NCBI GenBank assembly: GCA_015485355.1
Contig: WFTQ01000047.1
Span: forward strand, 1-62,825
Reading direction: 5' to 3'
From: a bacterium
Lineage (GTDB): Bacteria > Calditrichota > Calditrichia > RBG-13-44-9 > J042
DNA: 62,825 bases
The notes under the pieces are model-generated. The model was not told the DNA's origin and made no database searches. It saw only the letters and a program-made list of their open reading frames with translations. Shown in pieces: positions 25,316-33,274 of the stretch (positions are counted from its first letter, which is position 1; every line of letters begins with the position of its first letter). The position numbers and the translations under genes are program-made.

Positions 25316-25440
25316 GCCATATCAATCTAAACGGTGCAAAGGCGGTAAGAACGATGCGTCGGGTTCGAGTTCGATACCCGTCAATGGACGGGGGTCTTGA
25401 ACGCAAGGGCACGGAAGCAAGAAAGGACCACCGACCATGA
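25312..25440 (+). CDS. Small basic ORF, translationally coupled to moeA, unknown
   Basis: 42 residues, strongly basic (11 K/R against 4 D/E; centre reads MRRVRVRYPS). Its start overlaps the stop of the acidic ORF (ATGA at 25312-25315) and its stop overlaps the moeA start (ATGA at 25437-25440). A ribosome-site-like AGGTGAAGAG precedes it. It could be a real microprotein or a coupling leader that carries ribosomes to moeA. Confidence 0.4.
   Translation: MSHINLNGAKAVRTMRRVRVRYPSMDGGLERKGTEARKDHRP
25377..25392 (+). promoter_or_regulatory. RNA hairpin upstream of moeA
   Basis: CCCGTC-AATG-GACGGG, perfect six-base stem, 45 bases before the moeA ATG and inside the basic small ORF. Possibly structural control of moeA translation or an mRNA-processing site. 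No T-tract, so not a terminator. Confidence 0.35.
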
Positions 25441-26648
25441 TCACCATTCAGGAAGCCTTGCAGATCATTCAGCAACAGCTTCCAGCGGCTCAAACGACCC
25501 GTTGCCCTATTGAAAGGGCTCCGGGATTTGTATTGGCCCAGGATGTGGACGCGCCGGAACCGGCACCCCGGTTCACGAACAGCGCCATGGATGGGTTTGC
25601 GGTTCGCTGGGAAGATATACAGCGGGCCGGTGCCGATCATCCGATTTCCTTGAAGATCATTGGGGAGAGTCAGGCGGGTTTTCCTTTTAAAGGGGAGGTC
25701 CACCCCGGAACGGCGGTGCGCATCAACACCGGGGCCATGCTTCCACCGGGGTCCGATACGGTCATCCCCGTCGAAGAGGTTCATCAGGAACAGGCGTTTA
25801 TTGAGGTCCGCACCGCTGGCTCTAAAGGGCAACACGTGCGCTATCAGGGCGAGGAATTTCAGAAAGGCGAGCGGCTGCTGAAAGCGGGTACTGTACTTTC
25901 CCCGCGCCACATTGCCCTTCTGGCTTCCCTGGGTATCGATCAGGTCTCGGTTTACCGTCCCCCTGCGGTGGCCGTACTGGTCACGGGATCCGAGCTGGTG
26001 GATTTTCGGCGACAACCCTCACCGGGACAAATTCGGGAATCCAACGGGCTAATGCTGCGTACTCTGGTCACGGCCTCGGGAGGAGAGGTGGTTTACCAGA
26101 CCGTAGTCCCCGACGATCTAATGATCACCCGCACGGAAATCCGCAAGGCGGCCGATCGGGCAGACATTTTAATCTTTTCAGGGGGGGTATCGGTCGGTCC
26201 TCACGACCACGTCAAACATGCCGCGGCCGCGGAAGGATTCCGAGCCTTATTCTGGAAAGTCAAACAAAAACCCGGCAAACCGCTCTTTTTCGCCCGACAA
26301 AAAGAAACTCTGCTGTTCGGATTACCCGGAAATCCGGTATCCGCATTCATGACTTACAGCTACTATGTGCATCCGGTGCTTCAAAAGTTAAGGGGGCGGG
26401 AATTTTCCTGGTCCGTTTGCCAGGGTCAGTTGCTGGCGGCAGTGGCCAATCCTCTGGAGCGAACGGTTTTTCTAAGGGTAGAAGTGCAGAAAGAGGGCGA
26501 TCCCCCGGGCTACCGGGTGAAGCCCCTCAAGCGTCAAGGGTCGCACATGTTGACCAGCATCGCCCGGGCGGATGGGTTTATCATTCTGGAACCCGGACGT
26601 TCCCTCGGAGCCGGGGAAAGGGTGAGGGTTTATCGATTTCCCGAATAA
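25437..26648 (+). CDS. moeA: Molybdopterin molybdenumtransferase
   Basis: 403 residues, normal length. Inserts molybdate into adenylyl-molybdopterin. Signatures are NSAMDGFAVR near 45, INTGAMLPPGSD near 98, VTGSELVD near 181, QIRESNG near 196, FSGGVSVGPHD near 243 and FGLPGNPVSAFMTY near 295. Preceded by two coupled small ORFs and followed by moaD and moaE. Cytoplasmic. Confidence 0.95.
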   Translation: MITIQEALQIIQQQLPAAQTTRCPIERAPGFVLAQDVDAPEPAPRFTNSAMDGFAVRWEDIQRAGADHPISLKIIGESQAGFPFKGEVHPGTAVRINTGAMLPPGSDTVIPVEEVHQEQAFIEVRTAGSKGQHVRYQGEEFQKGERLLKAGTVLSPRHIALLASLGIDQVSVYRPPAVAVLVTGSELVDFRRQPSPGQIRESNGLMLRTLVTASGGEVVYQTVVPDDLMITRTEIRKAADRADILIFSGGVSVGPHDHVKHAAAAEGFRALFWKVKQKPGKPLFFARQKETLLFGLPGNPVSAFMTYSYYVHPVLQKLRGREFSWSVCQGQLLAAVANPLERTVFLRVEVQKEGDPPGYRVKPLKRQGSHMLTSIARADGFIILEPGRSLGAGERVRVYRFPE

Positions 26649-26683
26649 TTACCGAAAAGACAACCAAAGGGGAGACGTTTCCG

Positions 26684-26932
26684 ATGATCCGGGTGAGGGT
26701 ACGTTTTTTTGCGATGATTCGCGAGATCACCGGGGTGGAAGACCTGTGGCTGGAACTTCCGGAACCGGCGACGGCAACGGTTTTCTGGGAACAGCTGACC
26801 AACCGGTATCCGGAGTTACAACCGTATCGGCATCAAAGCCGGTTGGCGGTGAACCAGGAGTATGCTTCCGGAGACCTGCTGCTGCGGGATGGGGATGAGG
26901 TCGGCATCATCCCTCCCGTAAGTGGGGGTTAA
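26684..26932 (+). CDS. moaD: Molybdopterin synthase small subunit
   Basis: 82 residues from the ATG at 26684. The frame is open upstream but overlaps moeA, so that part is not used. Ubiquitin-like fold with the essential C-terminal Gly-Gly (PPVSGG), where the sulfur carried as thiocarboxylate is attached. AVNQEY and DGDEVGIIPP match the family. Sits 35 bases after moeA and 49 before moaE. No moeB-like activating enzyme is in the window. Confidence 0.92.
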   Translation: MIRVRVRFFAMIREITGVEDLWLELPEPATATVFWEQLTNRYPELQPYRHQSRLAVNQEYASGDLLLRDGDEVGIIPPVSGG

Positions 26933-26981
26933 TATCAGGTTTTCAATAAGGTTACCTTAAACATCCCAATGGAGCGCATCC

Positions 26982-27413
26982 ATGATCCAGACAGAACGTT
27001 ATCGAGTAGCCATAGTGGACACCCCGCTGAAGCTACAACCCCTTTTTGATTTTGTTGTATCCGAACACTGTGGTGCCGTGGACATCTTTATTGGTACCGT
27101 TCGTAATCACGCCGAGGGGAGAGCGGTGGAGCGCCTGGAGTATCATGGCTACCCCGAAATGGGTGAAAAGATTCTGGAACAGATCGTTCAGCGGGCTTTC
27201 CAGCGTTGGCGCATTCATCGGGCGGCCGTTTATCACCGAATTGGAACCTTGGCGCTTAAGGAGGCCAGCGTTATTATTGCCGTTTCCAGCGCCCACCGTG
27301 CCGAGGCCTTTGAGGCCTGCCGTTTCGTGATCGAAGAGATCAAGAAAGATGTCCCGGTATGGAAGAAAGAACATTTTACAGACGGGCACACCCGCTGGCA
27401 GGGGGTGGAATAA
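26982..27413 (+). CDS. moaE: Molybdopterin synthase catalytic subunit
   Basis: 143 residues. MoaE signatures are GAVDIFIGTVRNHAEGR near 31-47, LEYHGYPEMGE, YHRIGTLALKEASV, SSAHRAEAFEACRF and the catalytic-lysine region PVWKKEHFTDG near 125. With MoaD it converts cyclic pyranopterin monophosphate to molybdopterin. Last gene of the cluster, convergent with the amidase gene 50 bases on. Confidence 0.95.
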   Translation: MIQTERYRVAIVDTPLKLQPLFDFVVSEHCGAVDIFIGTVRNHAEGRAVERLEYHGYPEMGEKILEQIVQRAFQRWRIHRAAVYHRIGTLALKEASVIIAVSSAHRAEAFEACRFVIEEIKKDVPVWKKEHFTDGHTRWQGVE

Positions 27414-27463
27414 GCCCTTCCGGATTACGGCGGACGGTTCGATCCGGTACTGTGAACGGCGGC

Positions 27464-30400
27464 CTACCGCAACAGCATCATCTTGCGGGAAAGCCGGCGA
27501 TCCTTCACTTTGAGACGATAAATATACACCCCACTGGCAACGGGGATGCCGCGATCATCCCGGCCGTCCCATTGAACGCGATACACCCCCGCCGTCCGGC
27601 GCCGGCGGACCAGGGTGCGTACCTGTTCGCCCAGTATATTGAAAATTTCCAGTTGCACCTCAGCACCGGTCAGGCGTGCGGGAATCCGATATTCTATTGT
27701 GGTCGCAGGATTGAAAGGGTTAGGGAAATTGGGCAGAAGCGCCAACCGTCGGGGGACACCCGCATCGGTCCCTTCAATGGAAGTGACATAGCCAAAATAA
27801 TTCAATACCCGTCCCATCAATTGCGCCCGGTCCGTCGGCGTAACGATGGTTTCGAAGGTAAAGCCCAGATACACCAGTTGGGCCTCCCGGGGGCTTTGCC
27901 CATACGTCCCGGTAAACTGAATCCCGGCAATGCGTAAGTTATCATAAACCAGCGCCGTTCGGCTGCCATGAATGGGCTTTAAATAATCGGGATAATCTTC
28001 GATGTAAAGATCGGGTCCATTCACAGTGCCATACTCAAAATCCAGGCCTTGGAACACCGTTCCGTTCTCTCCCAGAACCCGGTTGGAGCCCGACAAATCT
28101 CCCACATACTGAGCCCGCAGCAAATACTCATACCGATCCTTTTCCACCGCGGTGGTACCGGCAAAATCGTATCCGATTTCGGATCCGGAGATGAACAGTT
28201 TGCCCCCGTTTTCCAGATAATCCAGCAACCGAAATTGATCGGCGGCGGCTAAAGATTCGTCGGAACGGCTATCGTCTCCACAAAAATAAATGACCACATC
28301 GTAATCGTTCAGATCGATCTCTCCGTTCTGAACGGCGGTTTCGGTACAGGATTCGAATCCCACCCCGTTAGCGGCCAATGCCTCGCCATAACTGGCCACA
28401 AACGGGTGATACGGTTTTTGCCAGCTGGCCCGGCGATCGAAATTGTCCACAATTAACACCCTGGGACCGGAAAAAAATCCCACACCATAGGCATCGCTGG
28501 GCAGGCTCACAAAAGGTTCCGCGGTACCGTCTTCCCCCACAAATTTATTGGTGTCCACCGCTACTACCCGAAAATACACCGTCGTCCCGGTGTCCGGATA
28601 GACAAGACGATACACCCGATCGTCGGCCGTTAACACCTGTTCATCGACAATAGGATCGCCCCAGGTCAGTCCATCGGGACTGGCATAGAGACGGTAGCCG
28701 GCAATATCGCCCTCCAGCGTTGGATACCAGGATATTTCAATTTCACGACTCCCGGGAACCACGGGTTTCACCCACTTTAACACCGGGGCATGGGGGGCAT
28801 CCAGGCGATCCACCTTTTCCAGACGAATGGCATCCAGCACCAGACGGACATCGAAGGCGCCCAACCCACTCAGTTCAATAAACCCACCGTTCCGGGGAAC
28901 ACCGGTAAAATAAATCGGGGTGGGACTAAGACGACCCCATTTCTGGTAGAACACCCGGTTGTATTCGGTAAAATGCACCATCCTTCGGCCCAGGGCGTTG
29001 ACGAATGTAAAACGGGCGCTTTCTCCCAGATACCGGGAAGCGGTGGCGAAATATACCCGGTAATCCCCCGGCTCGCTTACCCGAGGATAAATGCGGGCCA
29101 CATGGCTACTATCCTGGTCCAAGGCCACCAGACGGGCTCCATCGTTTAGTCCCTCCAGCTGGACATCATTCAAATCCAGTTGCCAGTCTCCCACCACATA
29201 CAAATCGGCATTGCGCATGCTGTCGGCGTCTTCCACCTCGGCATAAAAGGTTTCCACCTCTATGCGAAACTGATATCGATAGCTCATCGTCCTGGCAGGT
29301 TCTCCCAGATCGCCGGCCTGAACCTCTACCACCACATTCTGCGAATAGGGAAATGGTTCCGGCGGCTGGTAATGAATACGATATTCGGTAGCCGTGCCAC
29401 TAATGCTGGGGACCACTTGCTCATGATTCACCCACACTCGAATGGTTTGACGGTCCACCCCTTCTTCATCGTCGCGAATGGAAAAGGAAATGGCGGTACC
29501 CGGGTCTACCTCCGCAGAAAACGGTTGGGGAAAGGGAAAAGCCACATAGGGAGCTCCGAACCCCAGGGTTTTGCGAATCTCATTCCGCATCACCGGCAAA
29601 CGCACATAAAGGTTGTCCCCCGGGCAGGCGGTGGCCTTGTAATCCCGATGGCCGAAGAGAGAATCCGGATTGATTGTATAGGCATCGCTCAGCCAGCTCC
29701 AGATGTTTACCAGACTCCGGAAGGCCTCTTCGGTGGGATATTCCCCCGCAATTTGAAAATTACCCATGTAGGAGATACCAATATTCCCCGTATTGTTTCC
29801 CCCCACATGGGTCCCCCGGTATTCCACCGGCACCCCTTCGTATAATCTTCCGGAATCGTCCACGCAGAAGTGGTAACCAATATCCTGCCATCCCCGACCA
29901 TTCTGATGAAAATCTTGAATAAATTGCATTTCCTGAATGCCCTCTTCCAGGGTGGACACCCGGCGACCCGCGGTATGATGCTGGGTCAACCGATAAGGAT
30001 TGTGAGGAATGTAGTTGCCGACGGGTGGGTCGGCTCCCCATTGTTGCCGGGAGATGATCGGGGGTTTGGGGACGGTATCCTGAACCATAAAAAATGCTTT
30101 CTGGGAAGGCGGCCTCCTTTCCCTTTCCGGAAGTCTACCCTCTTGCTTACGATTGATCCCTTCAACGGCATAAATTTCGATCCGGATGGGCGGCCGAACG
30201 CCCCGATTGATGATGCGATACTGAATCTGACGGGTCTCTCCCTCCGGAAGATCATATCGAGCCCAAAAGCGTCCATTGGGGAATACCCGTAAATAGACCG
30301 TTTCCCATTGCGTCCAGCCTCCTTTTTCGTCCAGATATCGGAGCTGCAAAACCACGTTGGTATCGGATAATAATCCATTGACCAGTATGCGATCGAAAGG

Positions 30401-30595
30401 CTCCCGGGCCGGTTCGCTTTCCTGTGAGGTAAACAATACCGAATCCCCCGCCCGGGCGACGAGCCGGGCACTTAATTGGATATCCAGATTCACCTTTCCC
30501 TCAAAGCGCAGCAGTTCACCGGTCTCTTGAGCAGATGCCAGAGAACATAACACCCCCATGAAGAGTGCGACAAGCTTCCAGATGATTTGTTTCAT
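27464..30595 (-). CDS. Secreted PGRP-type amidase with golvesin-like, FnIII, GATase-like and T9SS domains
   Basis: 1043 residues. Signal peptide (1-22), a beta domain, then an N-acetylmuramoyl-L-alanine amidase/PGRP domain (about 180-345; SRQQWGAD, LTQHHTAG, YHFCVDDSG, GHRDYKATACPGD with zinc-ligand histidines and cysteine). A bacterial-Ig-like segment is followed by a golvesin-like carbohydrate-binding-type domain (about 455-610), then FnIII (about 620-715). Next is a degenerate class I glutamine-amidotransferase-like domain (about 730-950; RVLIVDNFDR, FISGSEIGYD), and last a T9SS sorting domain. Predicted to cleave cell-wall stem peptides outside the cell. Last of a run of three enzymes with the same C-terminal architecture. 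Ribosome site GGGAGAGG. Confidence 0.88.
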   Translation of the reverse strand: MKQIIWKLVALFMGVLCSLASAQETGELLRFEGKVNLDIQLSARLVARAGDSVLFTSQESEPAREPFDRILVNGLLSDTNVVLQLRYLDEKGGWTQWETVYLRVFPNGRFWARYDLPEGETRQIQYRIINRGVRPPIRIEIYAVEGINRKQEGRLPERERRPPSQKAFFMVQDTVPKPPIISRQQWGADPPVGNYIPHNPYRLTQHHTAGRRVSTLEEGIQEMQFIQDFHQNGRGWQDIGYHFCVDDSGRLYEGVPVEYRGTHVGGNNTGNIGISYMGNFQIAGEYPTEEAFRSLVNIWSWLSDAYTINPDSLFGHRDYKATACPGDNLYVRLPVMRNEIRKTLGFGAPYVAFPFPQPFSAEVDPGTAISFSIRDDEEGVDRQTIRVWVNHEQVVPSISGTATEYRIHYQPPEPFPYSQNVVVEVQAGDLGEPARTMSYRYQFRIEVETFYAEVEDADSMRNADLYVVGDWQLDLNDVQLEGLNDGARLVALDQDSSHVARIYPRVSEPGDYRVYFATASRYLGESARFTFVNALGRRMVHFTEYNRVFYQKWGRLSPTPIYFTGVPRNGGFIELSGLGAFDVRLVLDAIRLEKVDRLDAPHAPVLKWVKPVVPGSREIEISWYPTLEGDIAGYRLYASPDGLTWGDPIVDEQVLTADDRVYRLVYPDTGTTVYFRVVAVDTNKFVGEDGTAEPFVSLPSDAYGVGFFSGPRVLIVDNFDRRASWQKPYHPFVASYGEALAANGVGFESCTETAVQNGEIDLNDYDVVIYFCGDDSRSDESLAAADQFRLLDYLENGGKLFISGSEIGYDFAGTTAVEKDRYEYLLRAQYVGDLSGSNRVLGENGTVFQGLDFEYGTVNGPDLYIEDYPDYLKPIHGSRTALVYDNLRIAGIQFTGTYGQSPREAQLVYLGFTFETIVTPTDRAQLMGRVLNYFGYVTSIEGTDAGVPRRLALLPNFPNPFNPATTIEYRIPARLTGAEVQLEIFNILGEQVRTLVRRRRTAGVYRVQWDGRDDRGIPVASGVYIYRLKVKDRRLSRKMMLLR

Positions 30596-30671
30596 GACCT
30601 CTCCCTATGATAACCTTGTGCTTTCCCGCCCGTCGAGGGACGGAAGCCGGAATTCCCGGCACGAATCCGTT

Positions 30672-33167
30672 TCATCGATTCAAAATCATTTTACGGGATT
30701 GCGATTGTGCTCCCACCTGCAATCGATAAATATATACACCACTGGGAACCGGTCGGCCCTTACCGTCCCGGCCATCCCAGACCACCCGGTGCCGCCCGGC
30801 CGGCATGCGCCGATGTACCAGAGTAATCACCTCGCGGCCCAACAAATCGAACACCTGTAAGAGTACAGGTTGCGGAAAGGCATCAGGCAGGGTAAAGGCG
30901 ATGGTGGTAACAGGGTTGAAAGGATTGGGATAATTCTGTTCCAGCTGAAACCTGTGGACGGCGGTTGTCGGTCGCTTTTGCGGTATGGCGGTAGGCACAT
31001 CAAAGAAGGTTAGTATCCGTTCCATCAGGCTATCGCGCGCGCTCTGAGGATAGAAAGCCTCGAATCCCACGGCCAGATACACCAATTTACCGGGCTGAGT
31101 GCCATTGCCGAACAGGCCTTCGTATTGAATCCCGGCGCCTCCGTTACTGCCGGCATCGAACCCAGGATAAACCATCGCCAGTACGGCGCCCTCTTCCGGG
31201 AGGATGCCATCAGGATAATCCACATTATAAGTGCCCTGGCTGCCATCATCGAAGGCAAGATTGCTCAGGCCGGCGAAAATGCCTTCGGCGGTACCGGAGA
31301 CCCGATAATTTCCCGTCTTATCACGAATGTAACGGGCCTTCAGGTAGTCCCGGTAAAAATTCCGATCTGCCTGTGACCCTTTGGCCACCAGATCGTAACC
31401 GATCTCCGAACCGGAGATAAAGAGACGGCCTCCGTTTTCCAGGTAGGCGGCCACCTGATGTTGTTCCAGCCCGCTGAAACTCTCGTCCGAAGTGCCTTCT
31501 TCTCCCAGAATCCAGATGACCGTGTGATAGTCCGACAGGTTCAACAAGCCCTCCTCAATCACTTCGTTGGCACAGGCGTCGAATGCATATCCCATCCGGG
31601 CGACGGAGGGGGCGAACCGTTTGATATAGTCGAACGTGTTGCGCGTTCCGGATGTGCGATCGAACCCATGAACGATTAAAATAGGGGCCTTCCCTGGGGT
31701 GGGTCGAACGGCCAACACCTCTGTGGTGGGGCTTTCTCCATTAGCATTCACCGCCGAAAGTTTGAAATAGTAAACGCTGTCCGCCGATAATCCCGACAAC
31801 AGTATGCTATGGCCGGGATAATCCACCGTCTGGAAATGCACCGCGTCGGTGCTACGATAAACCCGGTAGCCGGTGGCACCCGCAGAAGGGCTTACCGCAA
31901 TTTGTACCCGCCCATCGCCCAGGTTGGTCAACCGGAAATTGGCGGGCTTCAGGGGTGGGGCCGTGGAGCCGAAGGCATTCGAAACGGCCGCCTGCAACTC
32001 GGTACGCTGCCCGTCGTAGGTTAGGGCCCAGACGGCGATGCCCTTCAAATCCCGATCATTCACCAGATCGAACTTGAGGGACAGACTTAAACTATCATCG
32101 TACCATCCCTGGAACCATTGGTTCCCCTGTTGATATTTGTACCAGGGGGTTTGGGAATGTTGGTCCCACAACCGTCCATACGTTTGAGCGTTGGAATAGG
32201 CCACGCTGTAAATCATGGCACTGCCCACATCCGTCGTGGGGGAATTGAGTTCCCCATCGGCGGTGGGCCATTCGATGCCATAAAAAGGTACGCTTAAGAT
32301 CAATTTCGCATGGTTGTTCTGGGTTTTCAACAGATAGTCTTCCACCGTCCAGGTGACATTGTAAGTGCCCCACACATCGCCGCTGGTGAGGGGGGCCACA
32401 GGGCCCGCATTGGGTGCACTGCTCCAGTGATAATCATAGCCTTGCATGATGAGCCCATCGGTCACCTCCGCCAGGGTGAAGTAATCGAACGCGTTGCGCC
32501 AGTCCACTGCCGGCGTAAATATGGTCACATACGATCCGGAAATCTCTTCATGAAACGTATTCGTCAGATCGGTCATGAATCGGGTTAAATTTTCCCTCTG
32601 GTCACCGGGCACCCCCTCAAAATCGATGGTAACTCCATCTGCACCGGCCAGCTTGACCTGGTTTACCAGATTGGTAATCAAATTCTGACGATTAGCGGAA
32701 GCGCTCAATAATGTTCGGAGTTTATCCGAATCGAAAAGAACGGCGGTTAACACCACGCGTACGCCGTTGGCGTGGGCCAATTGCACCAATCCCGAGGCCG
32801 GCCAGTGCCGCAGGTTCACCAGGTTGCCCAGCTCATCCACCTCCGCCCCGAAATAGGCGATGGTCGTCACCAGGTTATAGTTGATGTTCTCATAACCGTC
32901 ATACCGCCAATACGGCAAATACCCAAACACCTCCCGGGAGAGCTGAACCGAACGCGGCTGCAAGGGAAGAGGCTTCACCGAGCGATCCGGCTGAATGGCA
33001 GCGAATCGGGACTGTTTCCGATGATATTCCCATTCTATTTGATGGATACTCTTGTACTCGGGATACGGTGCCTGGAATGGGGCGTTCCGATTGGACTGCG
33101 CCCGAAGGGCGCCCCCCATCACACACAGCAGCAAGGAAAATCCGATCATCCCAATTGTTGTTTTCAT
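30672..33167 (-). CDS. Secreted GH18 glycosidase with FnIII, GATase-like and T9SS domains
   Basis: 831 residues from the ATG at 33167, which gives a normal signal peptide; an ATG 36 bases earlier would add a hydrophilic extension. GH18 barrel about 55-375: VFGYLPYWRY start and catalytic DGVTIDFEG, closest in style to spore-cortex or peptidoglycan GH18 enzymes of the SleL/YaaH group. FnIII follows (about 385-470), then the shared GATase-like domain (PILIVHGFDRT, FISGSEIGYDL; about 475-710), then a T9SS sorting domain (NYPNPFNPVTT). Likely cleaves N-acetylglucosaminyl bonds in peptidoglycan or chitin. Middle gene of the three-enzyme family; 76 bases before the amidase gene. Confidence 0.88.
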   Translation of the reverse strand: MKTTIGMIGFSLLLCVMGGALRAQSNRNAPFQAPYPEYKSIHQIEWEYHRKQSRFAAIQPDRSVKPLPLQPRSVQLSREVFGYLPYWRYDGYENINYNLVTTIAYFGAEVDELGNLVNLRHWPASGLVQLAHANGVRVVLTAVLFDSDKLRTLLSASANRQNLITNLVNQVKLAGADGVTIDFEGVPGDQRENLTRFMTDLTNTFHEEISGSYVTIFTPAVDWRNAFDYFTLAEVTDGLIMQGYDYHWSSAPNAGPVAPLTSGDVWGTYNVTWTVEDYLLKTQNNHAKLILSVPFYGIEWPTADGELNSPTTDVGSAMIYSVAYSNAQTYGRLWDQHSQTPWYKYQQGNQWFQGWYDDSLSLSLKFDLVNDRDLKGIAVWALTYDGQRTELQAAVSNAFGSTAPPLKPANFRLTNLGDGRVQIAVSPSAGATGYRVYRSTDAVHFQTVDYPGHSILLSGLSADSVYYFKLSAVNANGESPTTEVLAVRPTPGKAPILIVHGFDRTSGTRNTFDYIKRFAPSVARMGYAFDACANEVIEEGLLNLSDYHTVIWILGEEGTSDESFSGLEQHQVAAYLENGGRLFISGSEIGYDLVAKGSQADRNFYRDYLKARYIRDKTGNYRVSGTAEGIFAGLSNLAFDDGSQGTYNVDYPDGILPEEGAVLAMVYPGFDAGSNGGAGIQYEGLFGNGTQPGKLVYLAVGFEAFYPQSARDSLMERILTFFDVPTAIPQKRPTTAVHRFQLEQNYPNPFNPVTTIAFTLPDAFPQPVLLQVFDLLGREVITLVHRRMPAGRHRVVWDGRDGKGRPVPSGVYIYRLQVGAQSQSRKMILNR

Positions 33168-33274
33168 GGCCCTGCCCTTGTTGTTATGTTGTAATGTTTC
33201 CATTCAATTCCGTGGTGTTCCGGGGTGTCGGATTCCGTCTTTAAAAGAGGCGCTCCCGAATCCCCTCATGCCTT

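Noticed and set aside
25365-25400. tRNA-like GGGTTCGAGTTCGATACCC element before moeA
   Set aside because: The loop is too long for a T-arm, and there is no acceptor stem or anticodon arm around it.
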